DNA of 64,000 nt from Paramarasmius palmivorus (GCA_037176845.1 JAYKXP010000186.1:1-64000), one strand, 5' to 3'. Positions 12,341 through 25,200 are shown, counted from the stretch's first letter. Made by a program: numbers and translations. The notes: generated from the sequence alone by a model not told the origin.

Positions 12341-13189
12341 ATGCTTCGTTCGCTTCGACCTGTTTCGAGGACTGGTATTTCGAGGGTTTCGAAGAGGACG
12401 CGAGACGAGAATGTGGATCCGCATCTTCCGGTTAGTCTGTATTTTATGTCTGGATTGTTTGACTTCAAGGGTTAATTGAGATCGTTTTTGTTTGCAGGGT
12501 AATCGAGGTGCGGGTGAGGCTATTGTTCAGGTGAATGATCTGTCCGATAGCGAAGGAGATGTGTTGAAGGTTCGTGGTGTTGGGCCGTGGTTGACCTCTG
12601 TGGTGCTCACTCTGTGATAGGCCTATCTCTACTTTCCATTGGTTGGAGCTCCTCAGCTAGTTTGGCTTCCTCGGAGCGCAGTGACGTCTTTGGACTTTGC
12701 GCCTTACTTGCAGGTTGTACCTCCTGTAGAGCTGAGACGCACCTATATGGTAACCAGCCCACCTGCCAACTACGTCCTGGTTTATCTCAAGCAGACGCGC
12801 GCTGTGTTGGACCAGCGCAACGATTTTTTGACGTGTATGCTGGGAAGGTTGGTCGAGGGGTTGCGTCGACCTTGGTTTGGTCCAGTTCTTGTAGCATTCG
12901 ACAGCTCCCAACTGCTGACTCCGGAAACATTGAGGTGTGAAGCGATTGATGTGGTTCAGTGAGTCCTATTTTCAGGTTTTTTTTTTTGGGTGTACTTAGA
13001 TTCATCTGTGACTGCTTCTCTAGTCATCTACATGCAATCTATGATAGTATCCCTAGGGACGATATTTTGCCATGTGACACGTTGGAGGGTCCTTCGAGTG
13101 CTAGATTTATCACGTCTCAAGAATTTGTCGAGGAGTTTGGAGGTGATGTCCGTGTTGCTGTCGGCCGTCTGTCTTCAGAAAGAGGTTGA
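12341..13189 (+). CDS. Hypothetical protein, 221 aa
   Basis: Exons 12341-12430, 12498-12569, 12621-12958 and 13024-13189 join in frame with standard GT-AG introns. The N-terminus is basic (MLRSLRPVSRTGISRVSKRT) and followed by an acidic patch (VQVNDLSDSEGDV), then a compact domain of about 150 residues beginning YLYFPLVGAPQLVWLPRSAV. I do not recognise the family. Neighbouring genes are equally orphan-like (small acidic gene on one side, 315-aa gene on the other). The consistent phase bookkeeping is the main support that this is a real gene; the function is unknown. Confidence 0.55.
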
Positions 13190-13455
13190 TGTTCAGGGTT
13201 TGCCAAATATAGTAGTGACTATTTGTTTGATTTTATTTTCGTGCAATGCGTCGATTGAGCCGAGGGTGCCATTCTAGACGTGAAGTGGTCGATAGGTTTT
13301 CAGAGTTTCTGTATCTTGTTTCGCGTGAGGTTATCTATCAAGCTATTGGCGCTACAAGGAGTCGATTGTCTCGATGGTGTTTTGTTTGCCGGCTTACAGT
13401 TGGCTCACGCAAGTGAACGTTATCAGAAAATCCCTACTTGTTCTAATGGACTACT

Positions 13456-14682
13456 CTACGATTGGGTTGGCTGATTGTAGCTACCGTTTCCCTGAGTCGG
13501 GTCGATTGCCATTCTCTTCAGTCGATGTTCCGCCTCCCTAGATTCCTCTTCGTCGTGCCCTACTTTTCTCTTAAGTGTCCTTCGGTTTGGCGCTGGCATC
13601 AGAACTTGTGCCAGTCGCGCGTTCTGTCGTGAATAGTTAGTTTGTGGATCGTAGCGAATAGAGGTATGAATGTACCTCAGAGAAAGTGTCGTCTAGAAGC
13701 GTTATTGACCGCAGAATCAACTTGGTGATGCAGTTGGGTTTCCTTGCAGTGTTCTTGTTCGTTGATTCTACCAGCGTGACCGTGAACTGTACTTCAATGA
13801 CGTCTCCTGCTTTGATGTTGGCTGGCTGGATTTTGGAGAAGCTGTTGATAGGTTAATGACGGCTGTCTGAGCGTGGACTTGGCACTTACTGGTGTTCGCC
13901 GGTTTGTAGAAGGTTTCTGCGATAATAGAACACCTCGTTCTCGGTGGTGTGGACTAGGGTGTCTCCTCTGAATGCCTCCAAGATTCCTTTGGGGTCGATG
14001 TCGTCGGTGAATCCGACATGTTCTTCCTCTTTGGCAATCTTCTTGCTCGTGAAGAATCTGTTAGCGATGGTGAGCGTAGGGTAACCGCCAAGGTCGGTTG
14101 CTAGTTCCTTGGGCGTATCGCGGATGTTGAGTCTGAGCAAGCTGTCGATTCGCGCGAGCCCGTTGAGCGCTTTGGTAAAAGTGGGGGTGCCAAGTCCGGT
14201 AATAACGACTTTCTGTTGAAGGTGTCTTGGAGACGTTGATCTATGTTGAGTCGTAAGATATGTAATCGATTTGAATTGGGTATCAGCTTACTTTCCATAG
14301 GATTGAACTATAGGTGGAAGGTCGCACTGAAAGACTATGCCGTGTACGGTAAAGACCACTTCTTCTTCGATGGAGTCGTCTTCTGTCGCGGAGGTGACTC
14401 TCCAAGCAGTTCCTCCTGCAGAGCTTGAGCTGGTGGTTGTGAAACCGGTGTTTGTCGCACTCTGACGTTGTGGATGAATGGACAGAGAAAAGACTATGGT
14501 AAGGGAATGGCTGACCTTGTCACATAGCGCGATTGGATTTGTGAGAATGCCTGTGTCGATTCTGGATGCAGAAACTGTCTCGAGGGCTTGTGCTGTTCCT
14601 CGACAGTGATTAACGAGGACTGGTTGAAAGGAAAGGATAGATACTCACCAGCGTCTTCGTGCTGGTAGAACACTCCTAACAT
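13456..14682 (-). CDS. Hypothetical protein, 315 aa
   Basis: Six exons (14682-14649, 14574-14516, 14461-14292, 14240-13890, 13841-13676, 13623-13456) give an unbroken 315-aa frame. The middle contains ordinary globular sequence, for example VVITGLGTPTFTKALNGLAR and GYPTLTIANRFFTSKKIAKE, followed by a beta-rich stretch (DVIEVQFTVTLVESTNKNTA). The tail is basic and ends in TQS. No catalytic motif recognised. The start ATG at 14682 gives MLGVFYQHEDA; an extra upstream exon is possible because an AG acceptor precedes it. Convergent with 12341-13189. It is part of a run of lineage-specific genes from 9.7 to 20 kb. Confidence 0.6.
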
Positions 14683-15149
14683 CGTGAGCTCTTGCACTGT
14701 TGAGTCTGGCTCGTACTCCGGGCTTTTATGGAGCCATGATGGGTTGATTTAGATGGTACCTGTTCGATTTCGATTTTATTGGAAATGATCTGGGGTGTAC
14801 ACTTCTTACTCCGAAAACTGTTTTGAACAGTGGGGACGTTGAGTAAGGAGGTATTTTGGAAGTTGTGAATGGAGAAAGGTCGATTAATTGATCGTGATCT
14901 GCGAATTTCGCGTTTGCCTTTGTTTTCCTCGGTCACGTGTTACTGACGTCCTTGACGCTCGTTCCCGATCCTTTTCCTTTACTCTTCTGTTCGAACCATG
15001 CGTTTTTTTAGGAAGCTGGCAAACTCAGTTCTCCGTTGAGGTGCAGCCTCGATTGGTATAAAAAGGATGCCTCTACAAGCGGGCTTTGCAGCTCCTTTTG
15101 TTGCATCATCGTTTTTGCAGTCCTTATCATTCACAATTTTCGAGTCGAT
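14683..15149. other. Divergent promoter region
   Basis: 467 bp between the divergent 14682 (-) and 15150 (+) genes. Contains a TATA-like element at 15057-15066 for the + gene. Nothing else recognised. Confidence 0.45.
15057..15066 (+). promoter_or_regulatory. TATA box
   Basis: TATAAAAAGG sits about 90 bp before the ATG at 15150, in a pyrimidine-rich context typical of fungal promoters. Confidence 0.5.
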
Positions 15150-18100
15150 ATGCCAAGGAAAGGGTATGTTGTTAGTGTTTCTTTATCTTTGTGCAGCCTG
15201 TAGTTGATACTTTCTTGTAGTCAAAAGGTCAAGAGTGTTGATGGGGAGGTCTCTGTTGCTACGTCGAAGGGTTCCGTTGTGGGGTATGTTTGGATCAAGA
15301 GTTTGGTATTAGTCTGACGGTCTTTTCTTTCTTTTAGTGAACGGTCTGTGCAGGGATCTGTTCGAGATGACACTGTAGAAGGAAGTGGAAGGAAGTATGT
15401 TGCTGGTATCGTTTGTGCTTTTGTTGGGTTTGACCTTCGAATAGGAAGGGTTCTCGGGCCTTGGATGCTGCTTTCTCTAGGTTAGTTCATTTGCCTCGTG
15501 GTCGTTTAAGGCGGTGGTTGATCTGCATAGGCCTATTGACAATGTCACCGTTATTGAAGATGACAGTGATAGTGATCGGTCTATCGTTTCGGTTTCGTGA
15601 GTGTTGTAGTCTTGCTTTTTTTCTATGGGCTGATGTTAGTCTGTTCTGGCAGGCGTGCTGCTGCACCTAAAGTAGAACGCAAGAACGTTGTTCGAAAGTT
15701 TGGCACGGTGGATTCTGATGAGTGGAGTCTAGGTTTTCTTCGTGCGCTTGTCGCTTGCTGAAACCCTTATGTAGGGAGGTCCACCTAGCGGTGAGGGATA
15801 AGGCTCCCAGGTATTATTTACAGTGACATGGGAGGGCTGAGCTGACTTGTCTGTGCAGATTGAGCTCACTTGTGCGAGATGGTGCCGTGGTTGACAGCTT
15901 CGAAGACCCGACCAATAGCGACAAGAAGCGTCGGATGTCCACCGATATCAAGTACGTCTTCAATTGGTTCATTGGTCGGAGATTACAAGTTGTTCCATTT
16001 TAGTATGTCTCCGTCCAAGATACGGGTTCAAGACTTGAGCTTGTCTCCGAGGAAGACGTATGTGTTTTGTTGAGTTTCATGTCATTGTTAAGTCTTTTGA
16101 TCGTAGTTCTTTATCTTGTTAGGATCGCATCCGCTGTCAACGGTACCGACAAGGAAGCGGACGAACACAGCGGGAAAAGGACCAGTGGTCGTGTGTGAGT
16201 GATGTTTGCTTCGAAGAAGGTGGTGTTTTTAACGGACTTCCGGCAGTCGCAAGCCCACGCACAAAGTGGAGTTGTTAGGTCGTGCTCAAAGTGGTACTTT
16301 GTTGGAAAAGTGTGTTTGCTTTCCTGACTTTTCGCTTGTTGGGCTCCATGTTTATCGTGATGTAGGCTCGATGCTTTGAGCCCTGAACCGGATGAATCCT
16401 CTGCTGCGGATTGGTATGGAATCCCTCTGTATATCCTAAAGTTATGCTGACTATTCTTATGTGTTAGCGTGACTGATTCTTCGTATCGCCCATCGGTTTC
16501 TAGGTCTTCCGTTAAAGCTGGACGTTCATCGGGCAAGAAAAGAGGAAAGGGCAAGACTGCGCTTGAAGACGATGACGGCGATGTTTTCATGGACACTGCT
16601 TCGCCTCGGTATGTTGGGTCCATGGGTGTTTTTGCGTGCTTCTGATCGTGTCTTTCTCTCTCTCAGTTCCAATGGCGAAAAGTCCGGGCAGGTATGTTCT
16701 GATTGATTTCGTGTTATCGTTGTTACTGAGTGGGATGTCGGCAGGTCGCCAACGGTGGAGTGGAAACAGATGTGGACTTGGTTGAGAAGAAAGATAAAGC
16801 CAAAAAGCCGAGAGCTCCACCTCAGCTTGATCTCAGGTGCGTTTGTGTTAGTTGTGGTGATGGTTAAAGCTTAACGGTCGTCTGGTAGGCCGTTGAGCGA
16901 CTCAGACGAATCACTGCCGTCTCCCGGCGAGCTGTTGCGGAGTGTCTTTGCCAAGGGGGCGAGAGATGCTGATGTTCGGTCTGGAGACGATGCTGCTCGT
17001 GTTGGGGTCGATTCAGCGGCAGTGGATAGCATGATGCGTCCTTCACCTGAATGGGATGAGTGAGTATCTCACGGGTTGTTCTTTGTGGAAGCTGCTAAAG
17101 GGGTTTCTGATAGATCTGTCTTGGCGAAAGGTCAGAAAGGGCAGGAAAGTGTGCCTGTTCGTCGGTGCGTATGGCTGATCTTGTATTGAATTTGGAACTA
17201 AGGGGCGGTGGACGTAGCTCTGTTGGTGGATCCAAAGTTGGTGCTAGTGTGAAGCACGGTCATATGAAAGCTAGTTCCTCGACTGGGTATCTCTTTTTGT
17301 TTTTTATTTTGTTTTTGACTGTCGCCGTGTTGATATCATGCTTTCGTAGCTCGGAACCTGGTGATCGTCATGCTGGTGAGCATGTCTCGTCGAAGATCGG
17401 GTAAGGATTTTGGAACGGTTGATACCAAAAAAAACATCACAATCTTACGGTATTTTGCAGATTGCTTCCTGTCGACGCCGACTCCAAAGCGAAGTAAGCC
17501 ATTTATTATATTTACAGATTGGGTTTGATGTTTTTTAATAGGGCGGGGTCTGTATTCTTGTCTGCCGTTCCGGAGTCAGACGATGAGGATGTTCAGGACG
17601 ATGATCTTGAGGTTGCACAGCAGCACGCTGAAGGCTCTGGGGTTGTTCCCTTGTTGAATTCGGACTTGATTCATCCGGATTTGGTGGAGGTGTATGCCTC
17701 TGTTTCCTGGATCAACCAGTATGTGTTTTCGACTTTGCGTAGACTTTGAATCTCACTTGTGGACAGTCTTCGGCGTTGCAAGTTTATCGGGTATTCGAAT
17801 ACGGAAGACGCATTTGATGGCTTCGCTGCTATCTCTTATGGCGTATTGTTGGATTCTGTGAATCCTCGTGTTCGCAGGTATACTGTTCTCCGCTATTGTA
17901 TTTGACACCGGTGGCTGATAGATTCAAAAGCAAGCTTGTCCGGTCAATGCTTTTCAAGGAATATAAGGTCTTCAAGAACCTTTCCCGTGTCTCGTTAGCA
18001 GGGTGTGTTCGTAGCTGGGAGTGCGTTCGGGTTCCTCGTAGCGAGGGGACCCGCAATCTTGCTTGCGTCTTTACTGGAGTTTGCTTGCGTAGCCATGTCG

Positions 18101-18802
18101 CCCAAGGCCGTGAAGTGGGTGAATCAATGGTCAAGCAGCTTCATATTCGGCCCATAGAAAACGATTGGGATATTTTACAGTGCAACATGGGGTCTTATTT
18201 CAATGATGTCTCCATGCACGCTCCGGGTCGTAACAGCGCATTGGTGTTTCAGACTAAGCGCCAGGGATGGTCGCCTCGTAGTGGGTGTTTTTCTTGACAT
18301 TTGTTACCGTCTTTGCTTATTTCCCTTTTCCAGAAGCAGACCAGGACAAAGGTGAAGATAAGCTTGCGTCTACACCTTATGCTTTGCCTGTCAAAGGTGG
18401 CACCAACAAAATGACCCCAAAGATCGATGATCCTCCGAGTTCTGGAGAAGAGGATATTGACGTGTCCTGCGTAAACATCCTGGAGTCGGGTGTGCCTCCT
18501 TACCGTCTATTCGAAGAAGGCAGTGAGTATGCGCTTTGTTTCTTGTAATATTGTTCCTGATGAGAAGTACAGTTCCTCTTTATGATGGACGCACGAGGCC
18601 TGGTGTAAAAGGGTTTCGTTTTGAACCTGGTGACTGGGAGAAATACACGTTGCTTCCTAGGTATCCTTTCCCGGAAGTCGAGGATCGTTCCCTGGTCACG
18701 CTTGTCTATACTTTGACTGGTTTTCGAATTGGGAAGGCTTCGCACCACACTGTTCATTTCAATGCATTGTTCGCTATAGTGTTGGGTAAAGTTGATGTGT
18801 AG
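15150..18802 (+). CDS. 25-exon lineage-specific protein
   Basis: Roughly 780 aa encoded by 25 exons, most only 25-150 nt, separated by introns of ~45-65 nt. The ATG at 15150 begins MPRKG. I could walk the frame through all junctions: 21 of 24 introns fall in phase 2, usually as (AG or GG)|GT. Exons 1-20 give a polar, low-complexity, Ser/Lys/Asp-rich chain likely to be disordered. From exon 21 (about 17540) the sequence becomes globular, with segments such as SWECVRVPRSEGTRNLACVF, HIRPIENDWDILQCNMGSYF and GFRFEPGDWEKYTLLPRYPF, the last before a short hydrophobic end (FNALFAIVLGK). I do not recognise the C-terminal domain. The disordered region could be a nuclear or scaffold tail; that is a guess. 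Small-exon boundaries are hand-called; exons 6-7 (around 15720-15810) are least certain. Confidence 0.6.
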
Positions 18803-19146
18803 TTTGTGATGCATTCTTTGTTTTCTTGGGCGTAGTGTGTTAGGCCGGGACTTGGTGTTCTGGTGGTTCGCGAAGAGTGGGTGGTGCTTTGATTTCTTTG
18901 TGTTGTATTAGGGTTTGTTCTTTTAGGAAATGTTATGTTGGTGAACATATGTTCGACGTGAAGTCCTGGTATTTACCGGGTGAGGCGAGGGGTATCGCTG
19001 ATACTGTTCAGAAGGCGATTTACGGCATCTCCACTTGTATTTAAAGTGGATAGCTAGTTTTTGCTCTTCAATTCGTATTGACTGGAAGTCCAGAGGTAAG
19101 CTGGTGACCTCTCTGTTTTGAGTTCATGCTAAAGTTTCAGCAAGTT
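18803..19146. other. Intergenic
   Basis: 344 bp between two + genes. No coding signal beyond short open frames. Confidence 0.4.
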
Positions 19147-19677
19147 ATGGCGAAACACGTTTTGATTCATTCAGAGTGTTCACTTGGTTCTACGGTCACT
19201 GATGACGACTTGCGAGGTTTGGACTGTGACTTGTGATCGTGCCGAAACTTATTCTTTGCTGTAGAGGGCGACCAACACGCTTTTGATGTCTTTCGAGATT
19301 ACATCCATGACGAGGTTCGTCTATTGGGGGATCTCAAGGACTTGGAATCCACTTTTTTGGACGACCATGCGCCATGGCTTCACAAGCTTAACAGGCGAGA
19401 TTTGATAACCGCCTGCGTTCAGTTTACGGATTTTGTTGTGGGTGTGGTGGTATATGCCTTGCGGAAAGTCAGAACATGGAATATGCACCAATTTCGGGTT
19501 TACAACACTACTGTTGGTGCTTTTCCGACCTACCAGGATGTGCTTCGTGCCGCAGCAATGCGTTATTGCTTCGTGCATAACATCGCTTATGAAGGAGTAG
19601 TGGCGGCTCATCCGTTATCTCTTCAATTTTTAGCTGAATCGATCGGGGAATGTTCAGTCGGAGATGATACGGAGTAG
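19147..19677 (+). CDS. Hypothetical protein, 160 aa
   Basis: Two exons (19147-19216 and 19265-19677) give 160 aa starting MAKHVLIHSECSLGSTVTDD. The second exon is a single globular block with a hydrophobic stretch TDFVVGVVVYALRKV followed by RTWNMHQFRVYNTTVGAFPT. It lies downstream of the 25-exon gene in the same orientation, 344 bp away. No family recognised. The hydrophobic stretch is too short and too interrupted to call a membrane helix with confidence. Confidence 0.5.
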
Positions 19678-20356
19678 TTTTGGATGACAGATGTATGTAT
19701 GGAAGTTCGGCTTGAGTTCGGCGATGTATTTGAATCTTGATGACGTGTTCGGTGTCACGAGTTTTGCGGTCAATCAACGATTCCCTTTTGAAACGGTGTT
19801 TTCCTTTGCTCTTACCACAAAGATTTGTAGGTCACTCTCCGTTTTCTTAGCTTCTCCCGAGCTTTAGTGCAGATGATACCCTCCGTTCGGTAGCTTTTCT
19901 GTTGGATGTACTGGTGGCATTCGATCCTCGACGAAATCGATGTGGAAAAGCTATTGAATTTTTGGGTTCAGGTGAGGGTTATTTCGTCTTTTTTTTTCCG
20001 GTGGTGCTTTGTTCCGATAAACTTACTAGAATGGAACCGCTAGTCAATTCGTTTTTAGCATGCGATTGTGTCGTAGTCGGCTCCCTCGAGGTGATTTGGG
20101 AAAAGGTTGTTTGAGTAGGTTGATAGCAGCTGCTTGATTGGAATGGTCGGTGAGGCGACCAGGAGTTTGGTGCGATTAGCATCCCTCGAATGTGGTTTAT
20201 GATCACGTTATTGCAGGTCCTTGAATATTAAGCTCGAGCAAGACGATGTGGGTCGTGCTTTCTGTTCGTTGCCTGGCTAGGTCCCGTTGTTCTCTTCGTA
20301 ACCTGTGGAGGTCGGTTGTTCGTCTGGTTCCCTTTCCGTTCTAACGACTCTTTCAG
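19678..20356. other. No supported gene
   Basis: 679 bp between two + genes. Contains AG/GT sites that could be leftover exons (for example around 19860-19970) but no convincing protein. Probably 3' flank plus promoter of the MYND gene. Confidence 0.4.
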
Positions 20357-22944
20357 ATGCCTGACAATATTACTCCGGAGAAGCTCGATATTTTGGCTCG
20401 CTCTTCAAATCCAAAGGCCTTGAAGTCTATTCGTGACATGTTGGATATCCCGGTGCCTACTGAGAGCGACCCGGAATGCATAGTCGCTTCTCGGTGCAAG
20501 CAAGCTGTTTGTGCGCTTCGTGCGTATGGGCTTTACTTGCTGCCAAGCTATTACAGCAATCGTCGTCAAATCACTGTACTCCCTGGGATGAACGAGGCCG
20601 AGACATGGGTACTGCTTTGGAAGTGGTTTCTGCTTCTTGAGGTGTGGGGCCCTTCTTTCGGTGGCATCGCTGCAGCTCCAGCCTTCATGAAGACTGCAGA
20701 TTGGTATAACGATGTCATTCACGCCATCTTCGACTTAGTGTTCGTCTTGGTCCATCACCACGCTAAATCCTCCCTCACCCAACTGATATCCGGCTCGGAG
20801 TCGTTCATTCGTTTTTGTGTTCAAGTCATGTTTGGAGCTCTCACCGTGGAGAAAACGTCGCTGTATCCTGTCGTGGCCGTGATGGTGCACTCGTTCTGGA
20901 AAACCGAGGTCTACGAAGCCGCATGCTTGCCTCAGCTCATCGATTCTGTTATGCAGGACAACCCGAAGATTGATTTTTACGTGGTGACGATGAAGCGTTT
21001 CTCCGACCTGGTAAAAGTTCGGACCATATTGCCTTATGTGGTGGAACTGCACGCCCTAGGTGTCGTTCTCCTACAGCTTTATCCTTTGGACAGGGCGAAG
21101 ATGTTGTTGCTATGCGCTCCGCGCTGGTTTGCACGCTGTGTCTCCACTGTGATGAAGTCTCTTCGTCGAGAGACTGAGGAAGGGACCACCGTATCTCTTT
21201 CCTTGGACACTGAGAGCATAGGAAAGATGTCTATCCTATGTTTTCGGTTCCTGCTTGCGGTGGGTGGAAGAGGAGGTAGTTCAGGTTGGGTATTGGAAGC
21301 GTTAAATGCTGGGCTGTTTGGAGCGCTTTCCAGCGTGAAGCTGTTCCTGGGAGTGGAAATCTTGCGCTCTAGACTTACTCCGGTTTGGACTTATCGTAAG
21401 GATATGATTTCCCTGGGTAATGCCCTACTCGATTCCCTTATTCCCCATCTTTTGACGCCCTCTGTCTTACGCTCGGTCAAGCGAGACCTTGATCGTTACC
21501 GCGACAGGGACATGTCGGTATTGCCCTCGTGGAGTCGTTGGTCAGAGATGGTAGCGCTTGTGCTCGAGGTGTATAGGCGCTACAAGCGCTCGCCGTATAG
21601 ATACGACACCATGAGGCGCTGTACCTATCCTGAGGTAAGTGTTTCTTTGTCTTAGGTGGACCGGCCTCATGTTTTTTTTTGAAGTGCCCTACACCGGTGC
21701 CCACTGGAAACAGAGAGGTGTCTAAAGAGGTTGGAAAGGATTGTGGAAGTGAAGATGCGGGGCATGCAGAGGGTTCTGTGCGTAATGAGGGTATTGTTCT
21801 TTGTATCGAGCATAAATCCGAGATAGAGACGGTATCTGGAGGTGTTGTTCGGGTAAGCTTTGCGTTAATTGACTTCGGTTCTGATTGAATCTGAAGTCAC
21901 TCGTTTGTTTTTGTATTCCCTTCTTGTCTTGACCCTGAACAGATTCACGGGGATGAACTTTATGATGGCTGCGAGCATGGCGAACATGGTGGCGGGCTGT
22001 GTCCTGAAGTGAGCAATGTCCTATCGGTAATGGAGCTCGGGGCAGTGAGTATTTTTGGTGCAAATGTTTCGTTTTTTTGTTGCTAACTTTATTGCGATAT
22101 ATTTCTTCGACATAGGAAGCGCTGGATGCTCCTGTTGATAATGTGAAAATTGAGTTGATGAGGGACACTCTGCTCGAGGAAGGGATGTTGAAGGGAAACA
22201 TGGTTGTGAGTTCTTCTGATCATGTTCGTTTATGTTCTTTGTTCGTTTATGTCCTTTTAACTATGTTTCCTGTTACTCCCAGCGTTCCGAAGGTTGTACC
22301 GTTGGGTTTCAGAAAGAGAACGATGCTGTTTCAGTCGAAGGCGAAAAGGCCATGGATGACGAGGACGAAGAAAGTAAAGAGGTATGCGTCTTTATTCCTT
22401 CGCAGCTGAATTTCCCGTTGTTGATTTTGATCATAGGTCGATCTCCCTTACAAGCTATGCCGTGGATGTCTACAATCGTCGTATTGTAGTAAACCTTGTC
22501 AGGTCATGGATTGGAGATGTCATCGACTTCGTTGCAAGGTGATCGGGGGGGAGCGTCGAGGTATGTTTGTCGGCGGTTAACATGTATAGCTGCATGCTCA
22601 TGTTGCCTTTAGATGGTATCCATAGCAACTTGTACTGCGACAAGGGCTTCATTCGTTATTATATCCGAGAACTATTGTCTCGACGCGAAGAGGAGCTTCA
22701 GGAACTTCGATCTACCATCGAGGAGAAACACTATATCGTTTTCAATTTTGGTTTGACGTTGGACGTGCTCTGCATTATGGCTGCCGAGGAAATGCCTCAG
22801 GAAATCCTTGGTTATCGCCCCCAGAGTCCCAAGGGTTGTGCGGACGAGGATCTCGTCGTTGTCTTGTGCGAGAAGCAGAGTTTGGTTCTTTGGATGTGGT
22901 ATGGTCCTCAGCGGGAGCCTGAGGTAATCTCGACCGATTACTAG
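20357..22944 (+). CDS. MYND-type zinc finger protein with split finger
   Basis: Multi-exon protein. The first exon (20357-21634, 426 codons) encodes a long helical region typical of the large mushroom family of MYND proteins, ending YRRYKRSPYRYDTMRRCTYPE. The zinc ligands then read C-TYPE-C across the first intron, followed after about 190 acidic residues and several introns by CRGCLQSSYCSKPCQVMDW and HRLRC near 22450-22535. These are the second Cys pair, the third pair and the H-x3-C end of a MYND finger. The C-terminal part (about 22610-22944) continues as DGIHSNLYCDKGFIRYYIRE, followed by more coding sequence, and ends ISTDY. MYND fingers bind proline-rich peptides; the partner is unknown. 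Oddity: the spacer between the first and second Cys pairs is far longer than usual. Confidence 0.8.
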
Positions 22945-23404
22945 TTCAAAATCTTGTCTTGTAAAGCTATAGTTGTCTTACAGCAATATCATGCGATATG
23001 TGGGGTCGTTCGTAGAATTGGAATCGACTTCGTGTTATACGGGTTTGGATAGTTGAATGGATTCGTTCTACTTATGTGGTATCTCCAGCTTTCTTTGTAT
23101 CGATTGAAGTTGTTCGAGGTCTACCGAGCTTTACACAGTTGAGTGGAAGAACAGCTGGTGACAGCTGGTATGAATATAGTTGTGGCCAACAGCTTCGTGG
23201 AACGTTCATTGGTCAAATTCTGATTCAATTGATGTAAAAAGACGTATTTCTGCTCTATCGTTGCCTAGACTTCTGCTCCTACTCTAATGGTCAACCTTGC
23301 TGAATCGAATATGTCGGCAGGCCAGTTAGATATCTCCTTTTTCACCAATGACACGAGGTGGGGCTCTACGAAGACGATACAAGTCGTCCATACCATCTGT
23401 TTCT
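22945..23404. other. Convergent intergenic region
   Basis: 460 bp between the convergent MYND (+) and nucleotidyltransferase-like (-) genes. Nothing recognised. Confidence 0.4.
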
Positions 23405-25200
23405 TCACTCGAGAGAACCTGAGCGAAAACTATGAAAACTTCGTTCAAAATAAGTTGTATATCGAGTATTGTGCCCACATACCATAACCGCTTCCCGTTG
23501 CTGTATGTGTTTGATGAGATCTACACATCGAATGATGGCTGAAATTGTGTGTCCGGTAGGATAGCAGTCGTGTCCTTTGTATCCTGCATAGTACTTCCGA
23601 GCAAAGCCAAAATCGCCTTTCATTCGAAGAATGACGTCGTTGGTCTTGAACGTATGGTCGAATAGAGGATACAAGCCTTCGAGGTATTCAATGATAGCGT
23701 TTTCCATGTTGGCCACGTTCCTCGTGCTCCTGTGTTGCGGACATTGGTTTTAGTACGTCGCCTAGGATTGGTTTAGCTCACCTGTGGATACAGGACTGGT
23801 GTTCATTGATGTACTTCCATTGATTCCTATCTGCGATACCGAACGGTGTATCGGATGTATTGGTCTGGGGTCTAAAAAAGTGCATTTGAGTCAATAAGCT
23901 GCTGTTCAGAAGCGCTGGTGCCTACTGGGGTCGAACGTCCAGCAAAGCAGGGACTCTGTCATCGTGAACGGCGACATGTCGCAGAACTGGCAAGGTTGGG
24001 TGACCGCTGCCGCTGACCACCGGAGCTCTATGTGCCATCCTCCACCGAATCTTCTCTTCCAGCATACGAAAGCAGTGATGAGACCAAATCGCTTTCTCTG
24101 CTTCCCAACAGACAAGATAAGTGCGGGAAAGGCTTTTGCTTTGAAAGCGGTTTACGATGACGCGAATAGAGCGGACGGCTGGACAGCAGTGATGCCACGA
24201 GGTTATCCAAAGACCGCGGTACGCGTCGGATGGGATGTTGAAACCAGGAATACCCTCTAATTCTGTGATCCAGCAATGTGGGTCGCCAACCCACCTCGTC
24301 TTGAACGAGACTTCACTGTTATAATCCAGGGCTTCTTCGGCAGAAATCATATCCACTGTTATCCAGCCCCTTTGTTCATACTTCTGCACTGCCTTGATGA
24401 CCGGAGGTGTAAAGTCTTTCAGGTATATTGCTTCGTTCTTCAAGAAAGATGTCCTGGGGTACAAGGATACCAAATGAGTGGCAGTTGCGAAGTTCATAAC
24501 TAAGGCTTGAAGCGAATGAGTTGATGTTTAAGTATAGCGTCGTAAAACATACTCGAGTGAAACCCTAATATAGCTTCGATAGGCTCGCCTTTGGTGGCTA
24601 CGAGTTGGATTGTGAACCCTTCCTGGTTGACGAAATTGAAGACCCCCGCTACTGATGAATTGTTGTATCGGTCCGTCACGTTGCCGGTGTTTGGAATCCA
24701 GGACGCTAGCTCTACAACGACAGCTTCCTCGAAGATCTCCATCTGTTGTTCGCTCTTCTTCTTCTTTCCGTCCATGACCGTTGGCAATGGCGAAAACTTG
24801 AAGCCCAGGTCCTCCAGCTCTTGTCCCATGGACATGACGTGGTCGTGTCGGAGGAAGACGTCGAGATCTGATGGATTGAAATATCGTCGGGACAATACCG
24901 AGACGAGGGTTGATCCTGAGACGAGAGCTTCTGTTTCAGCTTGTTTGATACGAAACCTGGTTTTGCTGCTCTCTGTTGGGAAAAAGCGCCCGTACATCTT
25001 CTCGAGCCCGAATGCAGTCAAGTCGTATTGGCGAAGCTGGGCGTTGAGAGAGTGTGATACAGCTCTCATGCGTGCAAGGTCGATAAGAGAGAGAGAGTCG
25101 AAGACTGGATTTTGTATAGGATATGCCCTGTGGGTAGTCAGTTTTGAGTTTAGGTGATAGGTGAGATTTTTACTACTTACATGAAGTCCAGGTTCATCAT
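23405..25200 (-). CDS. Nucleotidyltransferase-fold-like protein
   Basis: Starts at ATG 25200 (MMNLDFM) with an intron after 20 nt, then a long exon to about 24525, a second long exon (about 24482-23930) and two further exons ending at 23405. The sequence EALVSGSTLVSVLSRRYFNP followed by SDLDVF looks like the GS...D-x-D core of nucleotidyltransferase-fold proteins. This arrangement, followed by VQLVATKGEPIEAILGFHS-type sequence, recurs in an expanded mushroom protein family. The last part reads ENAIIEYLEGLYPLFDHTFK. Whether it transfers nucleotides is unknown: only two acidic residues of the core are apparent. Introns between the exons are GT-AG and preserve frame. Convergent with the MYND gene. 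Confidence 0.55.
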
